A DNA stretch of 64,000 nt from JAVJSU01 sp040219275 (GTDB lineage Bacteria > Chloroflexota > Anaerolineae > Aggregatilineales > Phototrophicaceae): NCBI GenBank assembly GCA_040219275.1, contig JAVJSU010000062.1, positions 1 to 64,000 on the forward strand. Reading direction: 5' to 3'. A program made the translations under genes and the position numbers. Positions within the stretch are counted from its first letter, which is position 1. Each line of letters starts with the position of its first letter. Below are positions 41,320-47,841 of this stretch, piece after piece. The notes below the pieces were generated by a model that did not search any database, was not told the origin of the DNA, and worked only from the letters and a program-made list of their open reading frames with translations.

Positions 41320-41775
41320 ATGAAATACACAATCGGCGACGATGGCGAATTTATATACGATGCGCCCGTAAACCCCGAAATGGACGATCCCTTCGCGGAT
41401 TTAGGTCCTCAGCCCATCGTCGAAGTCAAGCCAAAACCGCCGGAAATCAGACGCTACGAACGCGCACCCTACAAACCGTCTAAGCGTGAGCAGGTGGTCT
41501 TTTTGATAATGCTGTTGGGCATGTGCGCCGTGGTGGCGTTGATATGTAGTGGGGCGCATACGTGGTCGAATGCGAATCGTTTACCGTCTATTCCAGATAG
41601 CGGAACTCATTTCATAAGCACGTTTGTCTCATCACGTGGCGGGTTGTGTTCTGTCGGCGGAGATTTGTACATCGATGGCGAAAAACAGGGGATGTTCTAC
41701 GTCGAAGCGGGGCAATATTACCCCTTCACCTCGCCGGGACGCAGACAATGCCTGAGCGACCATACTGAAAATTAA
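41320..41775 (+). CDS. Single-pass membrane protein of unknown function
   Basis: A 151-residue protein. The first 62 residues are cytoplasmic, acidic then basic (FADLGPQPIVEVKPKPPEIR, RAPYKPSKREQ). One membrane helix follows at about 63-85 (VVFLIMLLGMCAVVALICSG). The external C-terminus holds a few aromatic residues and a Cys pair (GLCSVGG and RRQCLS) that could form a disulfide. No family is recognised. It converges with the chelatase-type genes; a weak GGGCG/CGCCC hairpin lies in the 42-base gap. Confidence 0.6.
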   Translation: MKYTIGDDGEFIYDAPVNPEMDDPFADLGPQPIVEVKPKPPEIRRYERAPYKPSKREQVVFLIMLLGMCAVVALICSGAHTWSNANRLPSIPDSGTHFISTFVSSRGGLCSVGGDLYIDGEKQGMFYVEAGQYYPFTSPGRRQCLSDHTEN

Positions 41776-41817
41776 AATAGGGCGACCAGTCCGCCGCCCC
41801 GTAAATTTCAGCGAAAA

Positions 41818-42720
41818 TTACCGCCGACCAAATTCCATCTCTTTACGCACGGTGTCCAGCAGAGTTTCCGCACGCAGTTGCGCCAGCGTATAACACGGAC
41901 CGCCCAGCTTATCCGCCAATTTCGTCGCCAACCCCTGATCGAACGCCACATGCTCCATGTTGATCGTCACCGTGCGGATATTATCCTCTTTGATCTGACG
42001 GGCGATGCGGTGTGCTTCATCCTGCGGGGAGAGGCTATCGCTCATGCTCACGTTGCCCGCGCCATCGGTCAGCAAAATAATCATCGGCAGAATATCAGGG
42101 TGGAGTTGCTTCTCTTTACGCACCACTTCATAAGACAGCATCAATCCGGCGGAGAGCGGTGTTTTGCCGCCCACCTGCACATCGGCGAGAGCTTGCTTGG
42201 CAAGCGTCACAGAATTTGTGGGCGGTAAGACCAGATTCGCGCGGTCTTTGTTGAACACCACCAATCCCACGCGGTCACGCCGTTGATACGCGTCCGTCAG
42301 CAGGGACATAATCGCGCCTTTGGTCGCCTGCATCCGCTCACTGACCGCCATGCTCCACGACGCATCGACCGCGAACAGGATCAAGTTGGCGGTACGGCGC
42401 ACCCGCACTTTACGTTGCAGATCGCTCTTTTTCAGCGCATACGCCATGCCGGATTCTTCTTTTTGCTCCGTCCGACCTTTCTGGAAAGGCGCGGCGGCAC
42501 GCAGAGTCGCGTCAAAGGCGATGTCATCAGTACGATCACCCGCAGGGCGCGCTTGCACATAGCGTCCACGCTTGCGATCTGTGCGCGTATACGAACGCCG
42601 TCCACTCTGTTTACGGGTCAGTTGGTCGAGTTGGGTATTGAGTTTACGCGGGGCAAATTCCGCGGCGGTCTCCGTTTTTTGCCCACCCTCCCACCAGTTC
42701 GCGTCCTGATTCTGGAACAT
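41818..42720 (-). CDS. VWA-domain chelatase subunit (ChlD/BchD C-terminal type)
   Basis: A 300-residue protein from the first in-frame ATG, though the frame stays open upstream to the A9 run at 42795-42803. Residues 100-300 form a von Willebrand A domain with an intact MIDAS (FAVDASWSM, then GGKTPLS and LLTDGAGN). The N-terminal 95 residues are the polar linker seen between the AAA and VWA parts of cobalt/magnesium chelatase D subunits. The only nearby ATG has a poor ribosome site, so the domain may be made mainly by a -1 shift from the upstream ChlI-type gene, giving an I-D fusion. It acts with the AAA partner in metal insertion or protein remodelling. Confidence 0.83.
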   Translation of the reverse strand: MFQNQDANWWEGGQKTETAAEFAPRKLNTQLDQLTRKQSGRRSYTRTDRKRGRYVQARPAGDRTDDIAFDATLRAAAPFQKGRTEQKEESGMAYALKKSDLQRKVRVRRTANLILFAVDASWSMAVSERMQATKGAIMSLLTDAYQRRDRVGLVVFNKDRANLVLPPTNSVTLAKQALADVQVGGKTPLSAGLMLSYEVVRKEKQLHPDILPMIILLTDGAGNVSMSDSLSPQDEAHRIARQIKEDNIRTVTINMEHVAFDQGLATKLADKLGGPCYTLAQLRAETLLDTVRKEMEFGRR

Positions 42721-42782
42721 GTCCTGAGGGGCGGGTTGGGCATTACTGATGTCCGGCGCGGCTTGATCGTCCGGTGCGTTAT

Positions 42783-43904
42783 TTACCGGCTGGCTTTTTT
42801 TTTGCCATCACTGCTGGTTTCGTTTCGCATTTCCGCACCATCGGCGGCTTCTTCTCCGTCGCCCATCTCGGCTTCGAGTTGCGCCATTTCGTTGCTCAAT
42901 GCGGTGAGATCAACCTGTGCATCAGCGAATGGACCACGCTTCAGGCGATGCGGAATCGCCAGTTCGACTGCCAGCAAAATATCGTGACGGTTAATCTTCG
43001 TCCGTCCTTCGTAGGCGGCATGGGCGCGGGCGGCTTTAAGGATCACCAGATCAGCGCGATGCCCGTCAATTTGCATATTGCTGGTCATCATCGCAATCAA
43101 CCGCAGATCACCCCGCGAATATTGCACATCGTCGATGATCTCTTGTGCGGCGGCAATGCGCGCACCCAGTTCATTTTCCGACGGTTGCCATTCTGCTCTA
43201 AAGGCTTCTGCGTCCGTTTCATACGCAATGTGCCGTTCCAGAATATCCATACGGTCTTCGGCGGTGTTGATGCCGTGCACCTCCACCGAGAGGGCGAAAC
43301 GATCCAGCAATTGCGGGCGCAGATCACCTTCTTCGGGGTTCATCGTCCCGATCAGGATAAAGCGGGCAGGGTGGGTAAAGCTAATGCCTTCACGCTCCAC
43401 CACATTCACGCCCATCGCCGCGCTATCCAGCAACAGATCAACCACATGGTCGTCCAGCAGATTCACTTCATCCACATATAAAATCCCGCGATTGGCATTC
43501 GCCAGCACACCGGGATCAAAATGACGTTCCCCGCGTTGGATGGCTTTTTCGATGTCCAGCGTCCCCACCACGCGATCTTCTGTGGCACTGACGGGTAAAT
43601 CTACAAAGCGGATGCGCCGACGCTCTACGGGCGGTTGTGTGCCGTTTCCGTAGCGTTCGCGCGAAATATCAGACCATGTTTCAGGGTTAGTGGGATCATC
43701 ATTAAACGGAGAATCCGCAATCACGTTAATTTCCGGCAGGAGCGCCGCGAGCGCCCGTGCCGCGGTGGATTTACCCGTCCCGCGTTCACCGCGAATGAGA
43801 ACACCACCAATTCGCATATCAATCGCGTTCAGAATGAGGGCGCGTTTCATGCGTTCTTGCCCGACGATAGCGGTAAAAGGATAGACCTGTGTACGTCTGC
43901 TCAT
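42783..43904 (-). CDS. AAA+ chelatase ATPase subunit (ChlI/BchI-like)
   Basis: A 373-residue AAA+ ATPase. Walker A is RGERGTGKS at about 39-47, Walker B is GILYVDEVNLLDD near 139-151, sensor 1 and arginine motifs are in GTMNPEEGDLRPQLLDRFALSVEV, and an alpha-helical lid follows. It is close to BchI/ChlI, which with a VWA D-subunit drives Mg or Co insertion into tetrapyrroles. No chelatase H or CobN gene is in the window. The coding end is a Lys-rich stretch from an A9 run and the gene stops 10 bases later; a -1 slip there joins it to the VWA gene without a stop. Confidence 0.9.
   Translation of the reverse strand: MSRRTQVYPFTAIVGQERMKRALILNAIDMRIGGVLIRGERGTGKSTAARALAALLPEINVIADSPFNDDPTNPETWSDISRERYGNGTQPPVERRRIRFVDLPVSATEDRVVGTLDIEKAIQRGERHFDPGVLANANRGILYVDEVNLLDDHVVDLLLDSAAMGVNVVEREGISFTHPARFILIGTMNPEEGDLRPQLLDRFALSVEVHGINTAEDRMDILERHIAYETDAEAFRAEWQPSENELGARIAAAQEIIDDVQYSRGDLRLIAMMTSNMQIDGHRADLVILKAARAHAAYEGRTKINRHDILLAVELAIPHRLKRGPFADAQVDLTALSNEMAQLEAEMGDGEEAADGAEMRNETSSDGKKKASR
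42795..42803 (-). other. A9 slippery run between ChlI and ChlD reading frames
   Basis: On the coding strand nine A lie in the ChlI frame as three Lys codons, followed by GCC AGC CGG TAA. Shifting back by one base (or adding one A to the transcript) reads AGC CAG CCG GTA AAT AAC and continues open for about 25 codons into the VWA gene's ATG at 42720. This is the layout expected for programmed -1 frameshifting or polymerase slippage. No clear internal Shine-Dalgarno sequence is visible upstream. Confidence 0.65.
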
Positions 43905-44122
43905 GGGACTGCACTTGCCTTATAAAAAAATTTAAACGACATTTTTTGATTATAACGGAGCACCCCAAGCGTGACAATTGCCGATTATGACCTTTTAAGA
44001 CCATTTCTAAAATTAGTGCTTACTGTAACGGACTATACAATCATGCTTTTCGCTAAACGAATTGTAAGTTAAGCTATAGGTATAATATATTATCTCATTC
44101 ACTTATGTTCAGCGGGGCAAGC

Positions 44123-45259
44123 ATGATTAACAGTGGACTTATCCTGATTATTGACGACACACCAACCAACGCCAAAATGCTGGAGAGTATGCTTAAGCGC
44201 AATAATTTTACGCCCGCAACTGCCTCAAGCGGACGCGAAGGGCTGGCGATGATCGCCGAAGCACCACCGGAACTTATCATTCTCGATATTATGATGCCAG
44301 AAATGGACGGCTTTGAAGTCTGCCGTCGCCTCAAAGCAGACCCGAAAACGGCGGACATTCCGATCATTTTCATCAGCGCCATGAACGAAACCGAGAGCAT
44401 CGTCACTGCGTTTGACATCGGCGGGGTGGATTACATCACCAAACCCTTCCAACTGCGCGAGGTGCAAAAACGTGTAGAAAGCCACCTCACGCTTATCCGG
44501 CAACGGCGCGAGATCGAAGCCCTACGCGAGCAAGAACGCCAGCAATTTGAGACGATCAACTCCATGCGAGAGAAGTTCATCCATGCCGCAACGCATGATC
44601 TCAAAAACCCGCTTCAACTCATCACCGGCTATACAGAAGTCCTCCGCAGTGATGAGACGTTCCAGTCCAATCCGGGACTCAATTATTATCTGGATGCGAT
44701 GCGTGGTGGCGTGCAGAAAATTCTCGGCTTGGTCGGCGATATGTTGGATTTGATCCAGATGGAAAACAGCATCGACCCGTCGCCAGAATTGACGGATTTA
44801 CACACCTTCGTGGATGGCACTATCAAACAATATGAATTACCCGCCCAGCAGAAAAATATCGAACTCCTGACCGATTTGCCGCCACAAGAAGTCATCGCTA
44901 ATATCGACGCGAAACGGATGCGACAGGTACTCGACAATCTCGTGTCTAATGCCATCAAGTACACACCGGACGACGGGCATGTGATGGTCTCCGCCTTTGT
45001 GGAAGACTCCATGCTGATCCTGAAAGTCAGCGATACAGGTTTGGGCATCCCCGAAGAATATATCGACACGCTGTTTCAACCTTTTGCGCGGGTACGTGAA
45101 CGTGAACACATGAAACAGGAAGGCACAGGATTGGGCTTGTCCATCGTCAAGACAATCATCGAACAGCATCACGGCGATATTGAGATCGAAAGCACCGCAG
45201 GCGAGGGCACATCCTTTATTATCACCTTGCCCGACGTGATCCACGACCCGTTCGCCTAA
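44123..45259 (+). CDS. Hybrid protein: receiver domain followed by histidine kinase
   Basis: About 378 residues from the ATG at 44123 (GGGGCAAGC upstream); 44105 is an alternative start. Residues 1-120 form a receiver (LIIDDTPTN, LIILDIMMPEMDGFE with the phospho-Asp, ISAMNE, YITKPF). A coiled linker (REIEALREQERQQFE) leads to a HisKA domain with ATHDLKNPLQLITGYTEV and an HATPase with DNLVSNAIKYTP, DTGLGIP and GTGLGLSIV. There is no membrane segment, so it is a cytosolic kinase controlled by its own receiver. It stands alone between the chelatase pair and lexA. Confidence 0.92.
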   Translation: MINSGLILIIDDTPTNAKMLESMLKRNNFTPATASSGREGLAMIAEAPPELIILDIMMPEMDGFEVCRRLKADPKTADIPIIFISAMNETESIVTAFDIGGVDYITKPFQLREVQKRVESHLTLIRQRREIEALREQERQQFETINSMREKFIHAATHDLKNPLQLITGYTEVLRSDETFQSNPGLNYYLDAMRGGVQKILGLVGDMLDLIQMENSIDPSPELTDLHTFVDGTIKQYELPAQQKNIELLTDLPPQEVIANIDAKRMRQVLDNLVSNAIKYTPDDGHVMVSAFVEDSMLILKVSDTGLGIPEEYIDTLFQPFARVREREHMKQEGTGLGLSIVKTIIEQHHGDIEIESTAGEGTSFIITLPDVIHDPFA

Positions 45260-45460
45260 ATCTCACCGCCTACCCCATCTGTAAAGATGCCCTATAGTCC
45301 CGGAAAACCCTTTTCGGTCATAACGGGTATAGGGCGCTAAAGGGGGGTAATAAGCGGTTAAGAGAGGTTTTTAACACAAATTTAATAGTTTAAAATAACT
45401 TCTTAGATACGATATAACGTAAAATAACGATTCTCTGATCCATGCCCTGCCCCCAACACA

Positions 45461-45487
45461 AAAAGACAGAGTGGTGACTCTGCCTTT
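45461..45487 (-). terminator. Intrinsic terminator of lexA
   Basis: In the minus direction AAAGGCAGAGT and ACTCTGTCTTT pair around a 4-base loop (one mismatch) and are followed by TTTTTGTG. It lies about 40 bases after the lexA stop codon at 45527. Confidence 0.75.
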
Positions 45488-45526
45488 AAGTGAATTTTTT
45501 ATCCAAATTTGGGATAACGTTAGGGT

Positions 45527-46195
45527 CTATTTCTTCATCCGGCGGAAGACGGATAGCACCTTGCCCTGTACTTTACAATTGCGGGCATCCACTACAATCG
45601 CATCCATTGTCGGATGTGCCGGTTGCAGACGGACTTTATCGCCTTCTTTGTAGAAATATTTCATCGTGGTTTCGCCGCGATCTTCCAACCATACCGCCAC
45701 CATTTCGCCATTATTGGCGGTGTTGGCGGTGCGGAAAAGCACGATGTCACCGTCCTGAATCATCGCATCAATCATGGAATCGCCGCGCACGGTCAGCGCG
45801 AAGACTTCCGAAGTGTCTGCCCCGCCCAGCATATCAGACGTGACTTCAATCACATTTTCAGGGTCGGGCATCTGAGTCGGCACGGCGATAGGCTCACCCG
45901 CGGCGATTTGACCCACATGGGCAACGCTCATAATCTGGCTGGTCTTGGCGACCTTCTTGCGGCTACCGGGGATCGGCTTTACCAGCTTCAACCCGCGCGA
46001 GGTCGAGGCGGAACGCTCCAGAAAGCCAGCATCTACCAGCTTATTTAAATTGTAGTTGACCACCGAAGTCGAGGCGATCTTCGTCGCTTCGCCAATATCA
46101 CGGATGGTCGGCGGATAACTATTGTCGATAATGTACCGATCAATAAATCGCAGAATATTCTGCTGTCTTGGGGAAAGTTTTTCAAAGGTCTTCAT
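45527..46195 (-). CDS. lexA: SOS-response repressor and self-cleaving protease LexA
   Basis: A 222-residue LexA. The N-terminal winged helix carries SPRQQNILRFI and YPPTIRDIGEATKI; the linker ends at the self-cleavage site with the Ala-Gly bond in VGQIAAGEP. The S24 protease dyad is Ser in VRGDSMID and Lys in ETTMKYF. It represses DNA-damage genes until RecA triggers self-cleavage. Length is slightly above the family average because of a longer linker. Its promoter contains several copies of TAGAACAAA, probably its own operators, and it ends in an intrinsic terminator. Confidence 0.95.
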   Translation of the reverse strand: MKTFEKLSPRQQNILRFIDRYIIDNSYPPTIRDIGEATKIASTSVVNYNLNKLVDAGFLERSASTSRGLKLVKPIPGSRKKVAKTSQIMSVAHVGQIAAGEPIAVPTQMPDPENVIEVTSDMLGGADTSEVFALTVRGDSMIDAMIQDGDIVLFRTANTANNGEMVAVWLEDRGETTMKYFYKEGDKVRLQPAHPTMDAIVVDARNCKVQGKVLSVFRRMKK

Positions 46196-46219
46196 GGTGT
46201 TTCCTGTTTAGATGGTATA

Positions 46220-46290
46220 TTTGTTCTATAAGTATAAACGAACAAAAGTTTCATTGTCAAATTTTTGTTCTAATTACACGCTTTGTTCTA
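46220..46290 (-). promoter_or_regulatory. lexA promoter with repeated TAGAACAAA operators
   Basis: On the minus strand TTGACA (46255-46260) and TATACT (46231-46236) are separated by 18 bases. Around them TTTGTTCTA (plus-strand spelling) occurs at 46220-46228, 46264-46272 and 46282-46290, and the inverted form GAACAAA at 46240-46246. The outer two copies are 18 bases apart, and the inner pair brackets the -10 element. Autoregulation by LexA is the natural reading; the motif shares the GAAC core with Gram-positive LexA boxes. Confidence 0.72.
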
Positions 46291-46412
46291 ATCTAAATCC
46301 CCCACGCGAAGCCCCCGCCTCAAAACAACCCGACCTACATTATGTATCATCCCACACCATGAATTAACCTTACCAGAAGTTACAAACAGCCAACCAGCGC
46401 ACCCTAATCTCA

Positions 46413-46447
46413 AACAAAAATCGCCGGACGCAAAACCCATCCGGCGA
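46413..46447 (-). terminator. Intrinsic terminator (copy A of a repeated hairpin)
   Basis: TCGCCGGA and TCCGGCGA form an 8-base stem; in the minus direction the hairpin is followed by TTTTTGTTTG. It lies about 70 bases after the stop of the SMI1/KNR4-like gene. The same stem and similar loop recur at 47401-47435. The rest of the 324-base gap between lexA and that gene holds only the lexA promoter. Confidence 0.8.
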
Positions 46448-46519
46448 AAATTCTAAGGGATACCGACGTAAAATCAAACAGGGGCAATCTTAATGCGTCT
46501 CACGAAAAGGATATTGTGG

Positions 46520-47365
46520 CTACAATTTCCAGTTTACAAGTTGTGATTTTTCCAGATCGTCAAGAAACGTGTTGATCTCAGTGACGCTATCTTCACCACA
46601 TTCAATTGTGACAACCATCCGGCGTTGTCCGTTTCCATGAATAGTGGTTATTGCGTACTCGGTCACAATTTCGCGGGTCACACCTTCATCATGAAGAATT
46701 TGAAAACGCCCGCCCACAGTAGGAACAAATGCAACCAGATGCCAGCTCCAATCGTCAGCTATTTTGCTAGAAACCAGCACACCTGTTTCTCCCCATTGAG
46801 CTTGAATTTGAGCAAGTAAAATTGCTTGTGTGATGTTGTAGTCTTCTGAACTTCGACGAAGGTGTTCTTGCGAATTTAAAGGCTGAAAGATACGGAGTAG
46901 AGATTGTCCACCTTCCAAATTCCATAGTGTGTGCAGGTTATCAAAATGGCTATCAGTCGTAAAAATCAGGTCATCATGTCGTGGCAAAATATAGATGTGG
47001 TCAGGATCAGGCGGATAAAACACCAGATTATCACCATCCAGCGTATCCCCTATGATGAACGATTCTTGAAGCTGATCTGGATTGAGAATGTCCTCACTAC
47101 CTCTAAAAAACCAGTGACGGTTACCTTCCAGGTCTTCATAGCTAGAGTCTTGCCACCACTGCCGGCGTTCTTCGTATTCGTTCAAAATACGATCTGGTGG
47201 ATAGATGCGAAATAAATCCGCGTATAGACCTTCTCCGAACGCCTGCATAAAATCCACATAGCCGATGGGCAGGGTGATTCCCAAAGTATCTGCTAATTTG
47301 CTAATTTGATCAGGCGGAATCGGTTTCCCATGCTTGCCAATGATTGTGACTTTTTCAGTGTCCAT
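46520..47365 (-). CDS. SMI1/KNR4-family protein
   Basis: About 281 residues from the ATG at 47365, chosen because AAGG lies 5 bases upstream; a longer frame runs into the terminator-like repeat. The N-terminal 150 residues match the SMI1/KNR4 fold: KLADTLGITLPIGYVDFMQAFGEG, FRIYPPDRI, FIIGDTLDGDNLVFYPPD. The C-terminal part is a second alpha/beta domain. SMI1/KNR4 proteins are often immunity proteins against secreted polymorphic toxins, or regulators in fungi. No toxin is next to it. Codons are AT-richer than neighbours, which suggests acquisition. Confidence 0.8.
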   Translation of the reverse strand: MDTEKVTIIGKHGKPIPPDQISKLADTLGITLPIGYVDFMQAFGEGLYADLFRIYPPDRILNEYEERRQWWQDSSYEDLEGNRHWFFRGSEDILNPDQLQESFIIGDTLDGDNLVFYPPDPDHIYILPRHDDLIFTTDSHFDNLHTLWNLEGGQSLLRIFQPLNSQEHLRRSSEDYNITQAILLAQIQAQWGETGVLVSSKIADDWSWHLVAFVPTVGGRFQILHDEGVTREIVTEYAITTIHGNGQRRMVVTIECGEDSVTEINTFLDDLEKSQLVNWKL

Positions 47366-47841
47366 ATGCACCTTGCAGAATAGAATTTTCCAAATTGTAA
47401 AACAAAAATCGCCGGACGCAAACGCAATCCGGCGAAAATTCAATCACTTTCCCTCTGCGGTATCTCCGCGCACTTTGCGTCCCTGCGTTACGCTTTTAGC
47501 TTTTCACTCATTGCTCATCGCTTCTTTAAACTGAGTCCTTTTGGCGGAGCATTTGGCGCACCCCAATGCAAATATCTATGCTACGATCACTAACACACCC
47601 AATCACGCACGGGAGTCACTCGCAGAGCAACATGAAACACATCGACACAACAGGGGAAATCATCGAATCCTGCCAACATTCTTGGCAGTGTGGCACTCAC
47701 TGCCATCCCACAAATGCGCTATTTTTCCCTCAAAACTGTGCAAAATGCCAGAAGTTGGCAGAGAAAAAAAGTCGTGTCATTGCCAACTTCATCGCTTTTA
47801 TCTTTTTACTCATTGCTCACTGCTCAGTACTTCCAACTGCC
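47366..47841. other. Intergenic region without a convincing gene
   Basis: The 476 bases between the SMI1-like gene and the ALDH stop hold the repeated hairpin at 47401-47435, a reverse-oriented TTTGCGTCCCTGCG-type dispersed repeat near 47455-47500, and TCATTGCTCA tracts near 47510-47520 and 47810-47820. A hairpin TGCCAA-cattc-TTGGCA lies at 47671-47687. Possible plus-strand reading frames are low in codon regularity and cross into the ALDH gene, so I do not call them. Confidence 0.55.
47401..47435 (-). terminator. Intrinsic terminator-like hairpin (copy B)
   Basis: TCGCCGGA and TCCGGCGA pair around CGCAAACGCAA; in the minus direction TTTTTGTTTTAC follows. It matches copy A at 46413 in stem, flank and much of the loop. 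It lies about 400 bases after the ALDH stop and just upstream of the SMI1-like start. Confidence 0.7.

Noticed and set aside
41776..41817. Terminator between convergent genes at 41775 and 41818
   Set aside because: Only a 5-base GGGCG/CGCCC stem is visible with no T run; too weak to list.
42283..43481. Long plus-strand frames (over 230 residues) opposite the chelatase-type genes
   Set aside because: They are antisense to two well-recognised domains (VWA and AAA+), and their composition mirrors the complementary codons.
47671..47687. Hairpin TGCCAA-cattc-TTGGCA as a regulatory site
   Set aside because: Short and isolated, about 155 bases past the ALDH stop and without a T run; could be chance.
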